NCBI GenBank assembly: GCA_035651155.1
Contig: DASRGG010000025.1
Location: 1-64,000, forward strand
Length of the DNA: 64,000 nt
From: CF-39 sp035651155
GTDB taxonomy: Bacteria; Chloroflexota; Limnocylindria; P2-11E
Reading direction: 5' to 3'
Shown here: one piece after another, positions 53,097 through 62,020 of the stretch
Numbering within the stretch: position 1 is the stretch's first letter
Layout of the letters: every line of letters starts with the position of its first letter
Translations under genes and position numbers: made by a program
Notes under the pieces: generated by a model
Seen by the model: only the letters and a program-made list of their open reading frames with translations
What the model was told of the DNA's origin: nothing
The model's database searches: none

Positions 53097-54211
53097 CGCA
53101 GCACCTCGCCGCGGCGCACCGAGAGGACCGTGGCGCGGTCGCGGAGCGCCTCGGGGAGCGCTGTCACCGCCGCCGCGGTGAGGAACGCCTGCGCGTCCTC
53201 GGGGATCGCGTTCGCGAGCGCCTCGCGCCTGGCCGGATCGAGCTCCGACAGCACGTCGTCGAGGAGGAAGACCGGTGGCTCGCCCACGCGCGACGCGAGC
53301 CACGCCGCCTCGGCGAGCTTCAGGCCCAGCACGGCGCTGCGATGCTCGCCGCGCGACGCGAACGACGGGAGGTCGCGGCCGTCGAGGGTGACCCGGAGGT
53401 CGTCGCGGTGTGCGCCCACGAGCGTCGTACCCTGCCAGCGCTCGCGCTCGCGCTTCTCCGCGAGTAGGCGCTCGTACGCGCGCGACCGCTCCTCGATGGT
53501 CGCGCCGGCGGCCTGCCCGGCGTACGCGATGTCCAGTGCGGCCGCCCCACTGAAACGCGCGGTGGCCTCGCGAAAGGCGGGCGCGATCTCGTCGACGACG
53601 AGGGCGCGCCGGAGTGAGATGCTCGCCGCGAGGCGCACGAGCTCGCGGTCCCAGAACGCGAGCTCCTCTTCCGGCATCGTCATCTCCTCGCGCGCGATGC
53701 GCAGCAGCGCGTTGCGCTGCTCCAGGACGCGCTGGTACTCCCGGATCTCCCGGCGGTGGGCCCGCTCGATCTGCGCCAGCATCGCGTCGAGGTAACGGCG
53801 CCGCGCGCCGGGAGCCGCGACGAGCAGCTCGACGTCCTCGGGGAAGAAAGCCACCACCACAAGCTCGCCGGCGACGTCGCCGGCGAGCTTGCCCGCCCCA
53901 TCGAGCAGGTAGCGCCGCGGCCGCCGGCGCTCGCCCTCCGGCGGCGAGAACAGCACGAGCTCGATGCGCCGGTGACCCTCGCACCGATCGACCTCGACGC
54001 GCACGCGCGACGTGTTCGCGCCCCAGCGCACCATCTCCGTGTCGTCGTGCGCGCGGGGCGAGTCTCCGCGCGCGGCGAGATGCATGGCCTCGAGCAAGTT
54101 CGTCTTACCCGCGCCATTGGGTCCGACGAACGCGGTGATGCCGCCGCTCAGCGCGAGCGCTACTTCCGCGTATGAGCGGAAGTCGTCGAGCGCGAGGTCC
54201 CGGACGCGCAT
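53093..54211 (-). CDS. recF: DNA replication/repair protein RecF
   Basis: 372 residues. ABC-type SMC-like ATPase: RDLALDDFRSYAEVALALSGGITAFVGPNGAGKTNLLEAMHLAARGDSPRAHDDTEMVRW, YAGQAAGATIEERSRAYERLL, TLVGAHRDDLRVTLDGRDLPSFASRGEHRSAVLGLKLAEA (signature), PPVFLLDDVLSELDPARREAL (Walker B). ATG directly follows the dnaN stop. Confidence 0.95.
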   Translation of the reverse strand: MRVRDLALDDFRSYAEVALALSGGITAFVGPNGAGKTNLLEAMHLAARGDSPRAHDDTEMVRWGANTSRVRVEVDRCEGHRRIELVLFSPPEGERRRPRRYLLDGAGKLAGDVAGELVVVAFFPEDVELLVAAPGARRRYLDAMLAQIERAHRREIREYQRVLEQRNALLRIAREEMTMPEEELAFWDRELVRLAASISLRRALVVDEIAPAFREATARFSGAAALDIAYAGQAAGATIEERSRAYERLLAEKRERERWQGTTLVGAHRDDLRVTLDGRDLPSFASRGEHRSAVLGLKLAEAAWLASRVGEPPVFLLDDVLSELDPARREALANAIPEDAQAFLTAAAVTALPEALRDRATVLSVRRGEVLR

Positions 54212-55339
54212 CTACGCGGGGATGCGGAGCGGCATCACCACGTGGAGGTAACTGTCGTCACCGACGATCTTCAGCACGCCCGGCGCGAGTGGACCGCCGA
54301 GCTCGAGCGCGATCTCCGGCGCGGTCAGGCTGCTCAGCGCGTCGGCCACGAATCGCGAGTTGAACGCGATCGTCGTGTTCTGTCCTTCGACCGTGGCGTC
54401 GACCTTGGCCGTGTTGTCGCCGACCTCCGCGGCGTTCGCGCTGATGATGAGCGGGGGTTGCGCGTTCGGATCGACCTGGAACCGGAGCATGTTCGCCGAG
54501 TCGCGCGCGAAGAGCGAGGCGAGGCGCGTGGCCTGGAGGAGCTCCTCGCGCCGCACGATGATCTTCGTCGCGGCCTTGCCACTCGGGATCACTTGTCGAT
54601 AGTTCGGAAACTGCCCTTCGATGACGCGCGAGACGAGGTCGGCCTCGTCGGTGTGGAAGATCACCTGGCTCGCGTTCGGCGTCACGAAGATGTCGACCGG
54701 ATCCTCACTGTCGTCGATGATCCGCTGGACCTCCTGGAGGCTCCGCGCGGGGATGATGACCTCGATCTTCGCGTCGACCTTGGCGAGCAGCTGTCCCGTA
54801 CGCACGGAGAGCCGGTACGGGTCGGCGGCCGCCATAGTGATGCGGTCGCTCTCGAAGCTCGTCAGCACGCCGGTGAGGACCGGTCGGCTGTCGTCGGTCG
54901 TCGCGACGAACGCGACCTCGCCGATCATGCGGCGCAGCGTGGACTTCGTGAGGCGCGTGGTGGGCTTGTCCGGGGCAGCCGGGATGATGGGGAACTCCTC
55001 GGCATCCATTCCCTTGAAGTTCGCCTCGTACGGACCCGACTTCAGATGCACGGTCTTCGTGCGTACGTTGAGCGACAGCTCTGCGGGTCCCGGAGGGAGC
55101 GAGTTGACGAAGTCGGTGAAGAGCTTGGCCGGCACGGTGATGGCACCGTCGTCCTCTACCTTCGCGGGGACCCACACGTTAATGCCTACCTCGAGATTGG
55201 TGGCGGTGAGCTTCGTTCGGCCGTTCTCGGTCCTGAGGAGCACGTTGCCGAGGATCGGCAGGCTACCGCGCGTCGACACCGCACGTCCGGCGATCTGGAG
55301 ACCGCGGGCGAGGTTCTCCTGTAGACAAGTGACCTTCAC
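54212..55339 (-). CDS. dnaN: DNA polymerase III sliding clamp (beta)
   Basis: 375 residues from GTG 55339 with GGGGAGGG upstream. Three clamp domains with typical TCLQENLARGLQIAGRAVSTRGSLPILGNVLLRTENG, VAFVATTDDSRPVLTGVLTSFE, DSEDPVDIFVTPNASQVIFHTDEADLVSRVIEGQFPNYRQVIP, and the end YLHVVMPLRI. It follows dnaA across the candidate origin. Confidence 0.96.
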   Translation of the reverse strand: MKVTCLQENLARGLQIAGRAVSTRGSLPILGNVLLRTENGRTKLTATNLEVGINVWVPAKVEDDGAITVPAKLFTDFVNSLPPGPAELSLNVRTKTVHLKSGPYEANFKGMDAEEFPIIPAAPDKPTTRLTKSTLRRMIGEVAFVATTDDSRPVLTGVLTSFESDRITMAAADPYRLSVRTGQLLAKVDAKIEVIIPARSLQEVQRIIDDSEDPVDIFVTPNASQVIFHTDEADLVSRVIEGQFPNYRQVIPSGKAATKIIVRREELLQATRLASLFARDSANMLRFQVDPNAQPPLIISANAAEVGDNTAKVDATVEGQNTTIAFNSRFVADALSSLTAPEIALELGGPLAPGVLKIVGDDSYLHVVMPLRIPA

Positions 55340-55706
55340 GCGCCCTCCCCGTCCTTCGTAGAGATTGTTATTGACGTAGTAGTGACTAGCAGTAGTGGTG
55401 TGGACTATGCGACTTCCGACATGCTGATGTCGTGTACCGGCTCGGCGGGCGTGACTCGCGGTGCTTTCTTGAGTGCCGATCGGTGGCGGTGGATGAGACT
55501 GGGATGCGCTGGGGACGTCTGTGGACACCGGAGCGTCGATTGTCGCGGATTCGTACACATGATGCGCCTCGGCACGCCATTGAGGGGGACCTGTCCACAA
55601 ATGGGTGCGCTTATCCACACATTCGGTGGTCTTATCCACACGGGGCGCTGCCCGCGGATGGCCGCGTTTTTGGCGGATTTTTGCTCGCTTGGCCGTGACG
55701 GAGCCT
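55340..55706. other. oriC: Candidate chromosomal origin (oriC) between dnaA and dnaN
   Basis: This 367-base non-coding gap carries two perfect DnaA boxes TTATCCACA at 55611-55619 and 55632-55640, both in plus orientation with 12 bases between them. Weaker boxes with two mismatches lie at 55591-55599 (CTGTCCACA), 55520-55528 (minus) and 55399-55407 (minus). AT-richer segments sit at 55360-55395 beside dnaN and at 55665-55685, possible unwinding elements. Confidence 0.75.
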
Positions 55707-57104
55707 CTAGTCCGAGTACAGCATCTCCCGCACGGCACCGACGTCGCGCCGGAAATCGTCGTTCTCGGCCATCTCCCGCTCGATCTTCTCGCAGCCGTGG
55801 AGCACGGTCGAGTGGTCCCGGCCGCCCAGGGCTTCGCCGATACGCAGGAGCGGCGCCTCGGTCTCCTCGCGCATGAGGTACATCGCGATCTGGCGCGGCA
55901 GGACGATCTGCTTGTCGCGCGCCTTGCCCCGAAGCTGCTCGGCCGGGATGCCGTAGTAGCGCGCGACGGTCTCGACGATCTTCTCGGGGGAGAGGGTCTT
56001 CTGCCGCGGGTTGTAGAGGATGTTCTGGAGGATCTCCTGCGCGAGCTGTGTCGTGACCGGAACGGCGTTGAGCGTGGCATAGGCGACGATCCGCGTGAGC
56101 GCGCCCTCGAGCTCGCGGATGTTCGAGACGATGCGCTGCGCGAGGAAATCGATGACCGGAGGCGGCACCGGGACACTCTGCGCCTCGGCCTTCGCGCGCA
56201 GGATCGCGATGCGTGTCTCCAGGTCGGGCGTGCTGATATCGGCGATGAGTCCCCACTCGAAGCGCGAGCGCAGACGATCCTCGAGACGCTCGATCGCCTT
56301 GGGCGGCCGATCGCTCGAGAGCACGATCTGCTTCCCTTCCTCGTGGATCGCGTTGAAGGTGTGGAAGAACTCTTCCTGCGTCCCCTCTTTGCCGGTGAGG
56401 AACTGGATGTCGTCGATGAGGAGGACGTCGATGCGGCGGTACCGCTCGCGGAACTCCTCGCTCTTCTGTCCGCGGATGGAGTTGATGAACTCGTTCGTGA
56501 ACTTCTCGCTCGTCGCGTAGGCGACGCGCTTCTTCGGATGACGCCCCGTCACGGCGTGACCGATCGCGTGCATGAGATGCGTCTTGCCGAGCCCCGAGCC
56601 CCCGTAGATGAAGAGCGGGTTGTACGAATGACCCGGGCGCTCCGCCACGGAGAGCGCGGCGGCGTGGGCCAGCCGGTTGTTGGAGCCCACGACGAAGGTG
56701 GAGAACGTGTAGCGCTGGTTCAGGAGCGCCCCGGCGGGGTTTTCGCGCCCGCGCTCCGGCGCCGCGGACGCGGTCGTGGGCGCCGCCGCCGGCACGGAGG
56801 CGACCGGGCGGTCCGAGCGGGCCGAAGCGGCGGTCATGTTGACGAAGCGGACGTCCACGGTGCGTGAGAGCAGGCGCTGGAGGGTCTCGCGCACCTGCGT
56901 GCGGTACTTGTTCTCGAGCCATTCGCGCGCGAACGCGTTCGGCACGCCGATCATGAAGACATCGTCCTCTTCGGAGACGATCGCGGTGTCCTTGAACCAC
57001 GTTTCGTAGTTCGCTTTCGAGAGCGAGAGTTGGATCTCACCGAGCGCGGCGGACCACAGCTGCTTGAGGTTCAGAGGCTCCCCTTCTCTCCGCTCGAACA
57101 ACAC
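55707..57104 (-). CDS. dnaA: Chromosomal replication initiator DnaA
   Basis: 465 residues from GTG 57104 (GGGGAG upstream); a CTG at 57074 with GGGGAG is an alternative, giving NLKQLWSAALGEIQ first. Domain I (LSKANYETWFKDT), linker, then AAA domain: NPLFIYGGSGLGKTHLMHAIGH, IDVLLIDDIQFLTGKEGTQEEFFHTFN, LSSDRPPKAIERLEDRLRSRFEWGL. The DNA-binding domain has RGKARDKQIVLPRQIAMYLMREETEAPLLRIGEALGGRDHSTVLHGCEKIE, the full box-recognition signature. Confidence 0.97.
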   Translation of the reverse strand: MLFERREGEPLNLKQLWSAALGEIQLSLSKANYETWFKDTAIVSEEDDVFMIGVPNAFAREWLENKYRTQVRETLQRLLSRTVDVRFVNMTAASARSDRPVASVPAAAPTTASAAPERGRENPAGALLNQRYTFSTFVVGSNNRLAHAAALSVAERPGHSYNPLFIYGGSGLGKTHLMHAIGHAVTGRHPKKRVAYATSEKFTNEFINSIRGQKSEEFRERYRRIDVLLIDDIQFLTGKEGTQEEFFHTFNAIHEEGKQIVLSSDRPPKAIERLEDRLRSRFEWGLIADISTPDLETRIAILRAKAEAQSVPVPPPVIDFLAQRIVSNIRELEGALTRIVAYATLNAVPVTTQLAQEILQNILYNPRQKTLSPEKIVETVARYYGIPAEQLRGKARDKQIVLPRQIAMYLMREETEAPLLRIGEALGGRDHSTVLHGCEKIEREMAENDDFRRDVGAVREMLYSD

Positions 57105-57290
57105 GACGCTCCCCACACAATGCGCTCGCGCGAGACGCCACACCGAAGGAAGAACGAGTGATGAGGTCCGCCCGCTGGAAGCCGACGAACAGTAGCACCG
57201 GCTCGAATGAGTGGGCAACCGTGCGACGAGCGGACGCAGGTGGCGCCATGTATCCTGACGAAGACACACACACCCTATTTCACACACTCT

Positions 57291-57306
57291 CAGCGGACAT
57301 CCGCTG
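57291..57306 (+). promoter_or_regulatory. Hairpin in the rpmH leader
   Basis: CAGCGGA-CA-TCCGCTG is a perfect 7+7 inverted repeat 24 bases before the rpmH start. As RNA it makes a 6-bp stem with an ACAT loop. It may regulate or stabilise the rpmH-rnpA transcript. A weak promoter-like pair CTGACG (57255-57260) and TATTTC (57276-57281, 15-base spacing) lies upstream. Confidence 0.35.
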
Positions 57307-57330
57307 TCTCCGGGGAGAAGGGACTCGATC

Positions 57331-57468
57331 GTGAAGCGCACGTATCAGCCGAAGACGCGTCGTCGCGCGCGAGTGCACGGTTTTCGCGCGCGCATGAAGA
57401 CGACCGGTGGGCGCAAGGTCCTTGCCGCTCGTCGCGCGCGCGGCCGCAAGCGCATCACCGTCGTCTGA
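57331..57468 (+). CDS. rpmH: Large ribosomal subunit protein bL34
   Basis: 45 residues from GTG 57331 with GGAGAAGGGA upstream. The canonical bL34 is clear: KRTYQPKTRRRARVHGFRAR, then MKTTGGRKVLAARRARGRKRITV. It is the first gene of the rpmH-rnpA-yidD-yidC-jag operon and diverges from dnaA, a conserved origin-proximal arrangement. Confidence 0.97.
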   Translation: MKRTYQPKTRRRARVHGFRARMKTTGGRKVLAARRARGRKRITVV

Positions 57469-57479
57469 TCCGAGGCGAC

Positions 57480-57815
57480 GTGGTCCGCGCCGCGCGGTTG
57501 CGGCGTTCTCGTGATATCGCCAAGGTGCGAGCGGAAGGGCGCGCCGTGCGGCGAGCGGGCTTCGTCGTGCGCGCGCGCACGAACGACGCGTCCGAGCTTC
57601 GGATGGCCGTCGTCGCGCCCGGGTCGATCGGTAGCTCGGTCGTCCGGAACCGCATCCGCCGCCGTGTCCGGGAAGCGTTCCGCAGCGCGCTCCGGGCGCA
57701 CGCCGAGCCGATGGGAGTCGATCTCCTCGTGACCGCTCGGCGTGAGGCCGCCGACGCGGATTTCCGCGCGCTGGAGGCCGACGCGGCCGGCACGCTGCGC
57801 GAGGTCGGCCGATGA
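57480..57815 (+). CDS. rnpA: Ribonuclease P protein component
   Basis: 111 residues from GTG 57480 with GAGG upstream. RnpA signature: LRRSRDIAKVRAEGRAVRRAGFVVRAR, then VAPGSIGSSVVRNRIRRRVREAFRSAL (the RNR motif that binds the RNase P RNA). It processes tRNA 5' ends. ATGA overlap with yidD. Confidence 0.94.
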   Translation: MVRAARLRRSRDIAKVRAEGRAVRRAGFVVRARTNDASELRMAVVAPGSIGSSVVRNRIRRRVREAFRSALRAHAEPMGVDLLVTARREAADADFRALEADAAGTLREVGR

Positions 57816-58033
57816 AGGGCGCCGTGCTCGCCGCGCTGCGCTTCTACAAGACACGTGTCAGTCCGGGCCTTCCGCCCGCGTGCCGGTACATGCCGACCTG
57901 CTCGGAGTATGCGATGGAGGCGATCGAGCGCCACGGCCTGCTCGTGGGCGGGTTCCTGGCCGTCAAGCGCGTGATCTCCTGCAATCCGTTCTGCCGCGGC
58001 GGCTACGACCCGGTCCCGGAGCGCGCGCGATGA
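57812..58033 (+). CDS. yidD: Membrane protein insertion efficiency factor YidD
   Basis: 73 residues. The YidD signature is complete: LRFYKTRVSPGLPPACRYMPTCSEYAMEAIERHGLLVGGFLAVKRVISCNPFCRGGYDPVP. Short membrane-associated helper of YidC, overlapping both neighbours by four bases. Confidence 0.95.
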   Translation: MKGAVLAALRFYKTRVSPGLPPACRYMPTCSEYAMEAIERHGLLVGGFLAVKRVISCNPFCRGGYDPVPERAR

Positions 58034-59019
58034 GCTTCCTCGCCGATCCGTGGAACGCCTTCCTCGTCCACCCGCTCATGGTGGTCTCGCTCCTCGCGTT
58101 CTCGTTCGTGCACGACTTCGGGCTCGCGATCATCCTCGTCACGGTCGCGATCCGGCTCTTGGTCTATCCGCTCTATCGCACGCAGATCCGCTCGCAGCGC
58201 GCGATGCAGGAGCTGGGGCCCGCGATGAACGAGCTGAAGAAGAAGTACGGGAAGGACCGCCAGCGCTTCGCCGAAGAGCAGATGAAGCTCTACAAGGAGC
58301 GCGGCGTGAACCCCGCCGCGGGCTGCCTCCCGCTCGTGCTCCAGCTCCCGATCCTGTTCGCGCTGTACTCCGCGCTGCTGCAGCTTGGCTGCGGCCTGGG
58401 GAAGGGCGGGAACGACTGCCCCGGCCTCACCTCCGACCAGGCGCAGAGCATCTACGGGATCTTCTCGTTCCTGCCGAACCCGATCCCGGTCGGCGGGACG
58501 CTCGACACCACCGCGCATTGGCTGCCCTGGCTGACGCATGGCCTGCAGCACCCCGATCCGCTGTTCATCCTTCCGGTGATGGCGGGCGTCGCGCAGCTCA
58601 TCGCGTCGGTCATGGCGATGCCGGCGAAGCCCGTCGCGTCGACCGATCCGAACCAGAAGATGTTCCAGTCGATGGCGTACACGTTCCCGATCATGACCGT
58701 GGTGCTCGGCGCGCAGTTCCCCGCCGGGCTCACGCTCTACTGGATCGCGACGACGCTGTTCCAGATCGTGCAGCAGTACTTCGTCAGCGGCTGGGGCCAG
58801 CTTCCGAAGTACGCGCCGTTCCTGCGCAACATCCCGACACCGGCCGACCGCGCGATGAAGATCGAGACGCAGGAGATCATCCAGGAGGCCCGCGCCGACC
58901 TCGAGCGCGCCGGGGGCGGTGGATCGAGCGACGGCAGCGAAGACGAAGAGCCCAAGGCCGGCGCCGGGGCGGCGCGCGGAGAAGGGCGACGCCGTGGACG
59001 GCGGAGGGGGAAGCGATGA
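58030..59019 (+). CDS. yidC: Membrane protein insertase YidC (Oxa1 family)
   Basis: 329 residues, short Gram-positive-like form without the large periplasmic domain. The family core is IILVTVAIRLLVYPLYRTQIRSQRAMQELGPAMNELKKKYGKDRQRFAEEQMKLYKERGVNPAAGCLPLVLQLPILFALYSAL; four to five helices follow, with FPAGLTLYWIATTLFQIVQQYF near 240-260. The tail is acidic then arginine-rich (RRRGRRRGKR), suggesting ribosome contact. No lipobox is visible at the N-terminus. Confidence 0.94.
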   Translation: MSFLADPWNAFLVHPLMVVSLLAFSFVHDFGLAIILVTVAIRLLVYPLYRTQIRSQRAMQELGPAMNELKKKYGKDRQRFAEEQMKLYKERGVNPAAGCLPLVLQLPILFALYSALLQLGCGLGKGGNDCPGLTSDQAQSIYGIFSFLPNPIPVGGTLDTTAHWLPWLTHGLQHPDPLFILPVMAGVAQLIASVMAMPAKPVASTDPNQKMFQSMAYTFPIMTVVLGAQFPAGLTLYWIATTLFQIVQQYFVSGWGQLPKYAPFLRNIPTPADRAMKIETQEIIQEARADLERAGGGGSSDGSEDEEPKAGAGAARGEGRRRGRRRGKR

Positions 59020-59909
59020 GCCCGCTACGTGGCGAGGAGTTCACCGGGCGCACCGTGGAAGAGGCGATCGAGCGAGGTCTCCGGGCGCTGGGACGCAAGC
59101 GCACCGACGTCGACATCGAAGTGCTCGAAAAAGGCAAGCCCGCCAACGTGCTGGGCATGGGCGGCGAGGACGCGCGCGTCCTCCTCTCGTATCAGGGGGA
59201 TGAACCGAGCGATCAGGACGAGCCCGTCATCGACGAGGCCGAGGTGCCGCGCCGGCCCGACGCGGTGCGCGCGCCGCGCGAGGCGCGCGACGAGGAAGAG
59301 GCGCCGCCGGCGTACGCCGAGGATCTGGCGCTCGGCGCCGAGGTCCTGCGCGGGATCCTCGCGCAGATGGCCGTCGAGGCCGAGGTGTCGTACGGCGAGC
59401 AAACGCAGAGCGACGGGCTCGAGGTGGTGGGCAGCGACCTCGGCGCCCTGATCGGTCGCGGCGGCGAGAACCTCGTTGCCCTGCAGCAGATCGTCAGCGC
59501 GATCACCTCGAAGAAGGTCGGACATTCCGTCCACGTCGGCGTCGACATCGAGGGATACCGTCGGCGCCGCGAGGAGCAGCTCAGGGAGATGGCCGAGCGC
59601 GTCGCCGCGCGCGTGCGCTCGACGGGCCACGCGGTGACGCTCGAACCGATGCTCGCCTACGAGCGGCGCGTCGTGCATCTCGCGGTGCAGGGCCAGCAGG
59701 GTGTGCGTACGGAGTCCGTGGGCGTGGAGCCGAACCGCCGCGTCGTCATCTCATCCACCGCGGCGGGTGCGCGCGGCCCGTTCCGTCCGGCGGGCGGCGG
59801 GTTCCGTCCACGCCCGGGCGGCGGCCTCGGCGGTGGCTACGGTGGCGGCCCACGGCGGACCTTCGGCGGTCCACGACCCGGGGGCTATCGGCCAAGGCCC
59901 GACCGCTAG
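59016..59909 (+). CDS. jag: RNA-binding protein Jag/KhpB
   Basis: 297 residues from ATG 59016, overlapping yidC. N-terminal Jag domain (FTGRTVEEAIERGLRALGRKRTDVDIEVLEKGKPANVLGMGGEDARVLL), KH domain with GSDLGALIGRGGENLVALQQIVSAITSKK, R3H domain (YRRRREEQLREMAERVAARVRSTGHAVTLEPMLAYERRVVH). A glycine- and arginine-rich low-complexity tail (FRPRPGGGLGGGYGG) extends beyond the usual end and resembles RGG-type RNA-binding tails. Confidence 0.92.
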   Translation: MSPLRGEEFTGRTVEEAIERGLRALGRKRTDVDIEVLEKGKPANVLGMGGEDARVLLSYQGDEPSDQDEPVIDEAEVPRRPDAVRAPREARDEEEAPPAYAEDLALGAEVLRGILAQMAVEAEVSYGEQTQSDGLEVVGSDLGALIGRGGENLVALQQIVSAITSKKVGHSVHVGVDIEGYRRRREEQLREMAERVAARVRSTGHAVTLEPMLAYERRVVHLAVQGQQGVRTESVGVEPNRRVVISSTAAGARGPFRPAGGGFRPRPGGGLGGGYGGGPRRTFGGPRPGGYRPRPDR

Positions 59910-59919
59910 ACGCGCTCGC

Positions 59920-59936
59920 TCGCCCCGCGCGGGCGA
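59920..59936 (+). terminator. Hairpin after the rpmH-jag operon
   Basis: TCGCCC-CGCGC-GGGCGA, a 6-bp GC-rich stem eleven bases after the jag stop. No T-run follows, so it may stop transcription weakly or protect the 3' end. Confidence 0.35.
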
Positions 59937-60007
59937 CGATCGAGAAGCCCGTGTGTGCGCGCCTGGGTCGGGTGACGCGCGCGTCCCCCGCTCGTTACCT
60001 TGGCTTG

Positions 60008-61216
60008 GTGACCGACTCCAACTGGCATCCGGCGCGTGTCCGCGCGAACTTCCGCATCGACGTCTTCTCCGCCGTCTGCGCGGGAACCTTCGTGTCCGTG
60101 CTCGTGGCGTTCATGCCCGTCGTCGTCCGGCGCATGGGCGGCACGCCCACCGACGTCGCGATCGTCGTCGGCGCGCCCTTCGTCGGGCACTTCCTGGCGC
60201 CGTTCTTCACGTTCCTCTTCGCGCACCTTCCGCCTGTCCGCGTGGTCGCCGGCACGTCGACGCTCGCGCGGTCGATCTTCATCGCCGGTGTCCTCGTGGC
60301 GACGACGCCGCTCATGCTCGCGCTCACCACCGTCGCGTTCTGGATCGTCACGATCTCGAACGTCGCGGCGTACACCGCGCTCATGCGCGGTATCTACCCC
60401 GACAGCGAGCGCGCGCACGTCATGGGGAAGGTGCGCGTCGGCGCGTCCGTGGCGGGCATCGCCGCCGCGGCGCTCGCGGGTACGTTCATCGACGCCATCC
60501 CGGCGCAGTACGTCTTCGCCGCCGCTGCTCTGATCTCGCTCCCCGGATCGCTCGCGTTCTTCCGCGTCCGCCACGATTCACATGGCGGCTTCGGCACCCG
60601 GCGGCCGGCCGCCGCGATCGCGCGCGACGTCTGGGGCGATCGTCGCTACCGCCAGCTGATGCTGTCGTTCCTCGTCTTCGGGTGGGGCAATCTCATGAAC
60701 TTCGCGGTCTTCCCGATCATGCTGGTCGACCGTTTCGACGCGTCGAACTCGTTCGTGGGGATCATGTCCGCGGTCCAGTCGGCGACGATGATCGTGGCGT
60801 ACGTCGTCGTCGGCCGGCTCATCGACCGCGGCTCGAGCCTCCGGCAGACGTTCATCGCGACTCTGCTCGTCATCCTCGTGCCGCTCGGCTACGTGGTCGC
60901 CCCCGTGGCGTGGGCGCTCCTGCCGGTGGCCGTCATCGCGGGCATCACGCAGGCGTCGGGCGAGCTCACCTATCACACCAATATCGTGCAGCTGGCCCCA
61001 CGCGAGAAGCTCGCCGAATACGCGGCCGCGCAGTCGCTGCTGCTCGGGATCCGCGGGACACTCGCACCGTTCGCCGCCTCGGCGCTGCTGGGCGTCCTCG
61101 AGCCCCGCGCCGTGCTGGTGGTGGGGATGGCGTTCATGGCGGCGGGCGCGCTGATCATGGTCGGCGTGGTTCGCCGGCGACCCGTGGAAGCGCTCGAGGT
61201 CGCGCCGGCCTCCTGA
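60008..61216 (+). CDS. Major facilitator superfamily transporter
   Basis: 402 residues from GTG 60008, chosen because TACCTT lies six bases upstream and the frame before it is not hydrophobic; an ATG at 59951 would add 19 residues. About 12 transmembrane segments in two halves, with VVRRMGGTPTDVAIVVGAPFVGHFLAPFFTFLFAHL and GRLIDRGSSLRQTF cytoplasmic loops. Substrate not readable; no efflux-specific motif was identified. Confidence 0.83.
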   Translation: MTDSNWHPARVRANFRIDVFSAVCAGTFVSVLVAFMPVVVRRMGGTPTDVAIVVGAPFVGHFLAPFFTFLFAHLPPVRVVAGTSTLARSIFIAGVLVATTPLMLALTTVAFWIVTISNVAAYTALMRGIYPDSERAHVMGKVRVGASVAGIAAAALAGTFIDAIPAQYVFAAAALISLPGSLAFFRVRHDSHGGFGTRRPAAAIARDVWGDRRYRQLMLSFLVFGWGNLMNFAVFPIMLVDRFDASNSFVGIMSAVQSATMIVAYVVVGRLIDRGSSLRQTFIATLLVILVPLGYVVAPVAWALLPVAVIAGITQASGELTYHTNIVQLAPREKLAEYAAAQSLLLGIRGTLAPFAASALLGVLEPRAVLVVGMAFMAAGALIMVGVVRRRPVEALEVAPAS

Positions 61217-61217
61217 G

Positions 61218-61988
61218 CTACGGGCGGAGCGGAACCCCGTTCGCGCGCATCGTGTTCGCGAACCGTTCGGCGATGAGCCGGTAGCCCTCGTCCGATGGAT
61301 GGAACCCGTCCGACGAGACCGTGATCGTCGAGACGAGCGGCGCACTCCCGGTGAACAGATCGACGAGGAACGCGCGGCCCGGGTACCGCCCGACGATCGA
61401 CGCGATCGCGTCGTTGTACGCGCCGATCTGCGCGGCGAGCGCGTTCTTGTCGGTGTCCTTGTACGCGGGCACGCCGCGCACGTCCGGAACGTTCCCGACG
61501 AAGATCTTCGCCTCGGTCCTCGCGACGAGCGCGTCCACGATCGCGCCGATCGCGCTGCGGTACGACGCGGGATCGATCGTCGCGTTCATGTCGTTGACCG
61601 CGAGCCAGACGGAGACGACGCTGGGCCGCTGCGCGATCGCGCCCGGCAGCTGCTGGTCCTTCGCCTGCGCGGCGACCGAACCGGAGACGCCGAGATTCAC
61701 GAACGCGCCGCCGGGCGGCAGGAACGCGGCGACGCGCGCCGGCCACGAGCCCGTCGCGGGATCGCTCGCGCCGACGCCCACGGTGTCGGACGCGCCGATC
61801 GCGACGTACCGCACGGCCGCGGTCGCCGACGGAGAGGGCGTCGCGGGTGCCGTCGCCGCCGCAGGAGTCACGGTGGCGGCAACGGTAGCGGCGGGCGTGC
61901 TCGCTCGCGCGGCGGCCGGCGCGGGGTGTGGCGCGGACGTGCAGGCCGCGAACGCCCCGGCGAGAAGGAACAGCTGGACGATGCGCAT
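61218..61988 (-). CDS. SGNH/GDSL-family lipoprotein hydrolase
   Basis: 256 residues from ATG 61988. Signal peptide with lipobox LAGAFAAC (lipidated cysteine near 16), an alanine/threonine/proline linker, then an SGNH core: block I YVAIGASDTVGVGASDP (catalytic Ser in GASDT), block II glycine in LGVSGS, block III asparagine in VNDMN, block V DGFHPSDEGYRLIAE (Asp-His). A cell-surface esterase or lipase. Confidence 0.88.
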   Translation of the reverse strand: MRIVQLFLLAGAFAACTSAPHPAPAAARASTPAATVAATVTPAAATAPATPSPSATAAVRYVAIGASDTVGVGASDPATGSWPARVAAFLPPGGAFVNLGVSGSVAAQAKDQQLPGAIAQRPSVVSVWLAVNDMNATIDPASYRSAIGAIVDALVARTEAKIFVGNVPDVRGVPAYKDTDKNALAAQIGAYNDAIASIVGRYPGRAFLVDLFTGSAPLVSTITVSSDGFHPSDEGYRLIAERFANTMRANGVPLRP

Positions 61989-61991
61989 CGT

Positions 61992-61997
61992 TAGAAT
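61992..61997 (+). promoter_or_regulatory. Possible -10 box for ssrA
   Basis: TAGAAT lies 24 bases upstream of the mature tmRNA 5' end, which fits a primary transcript trimmed by RNase P. No good -35 is visible. Confidence 0.3.
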
Positions 61998-62020
61998 CGA
62001 TGGTGCCTGAAGAAGGCCAC

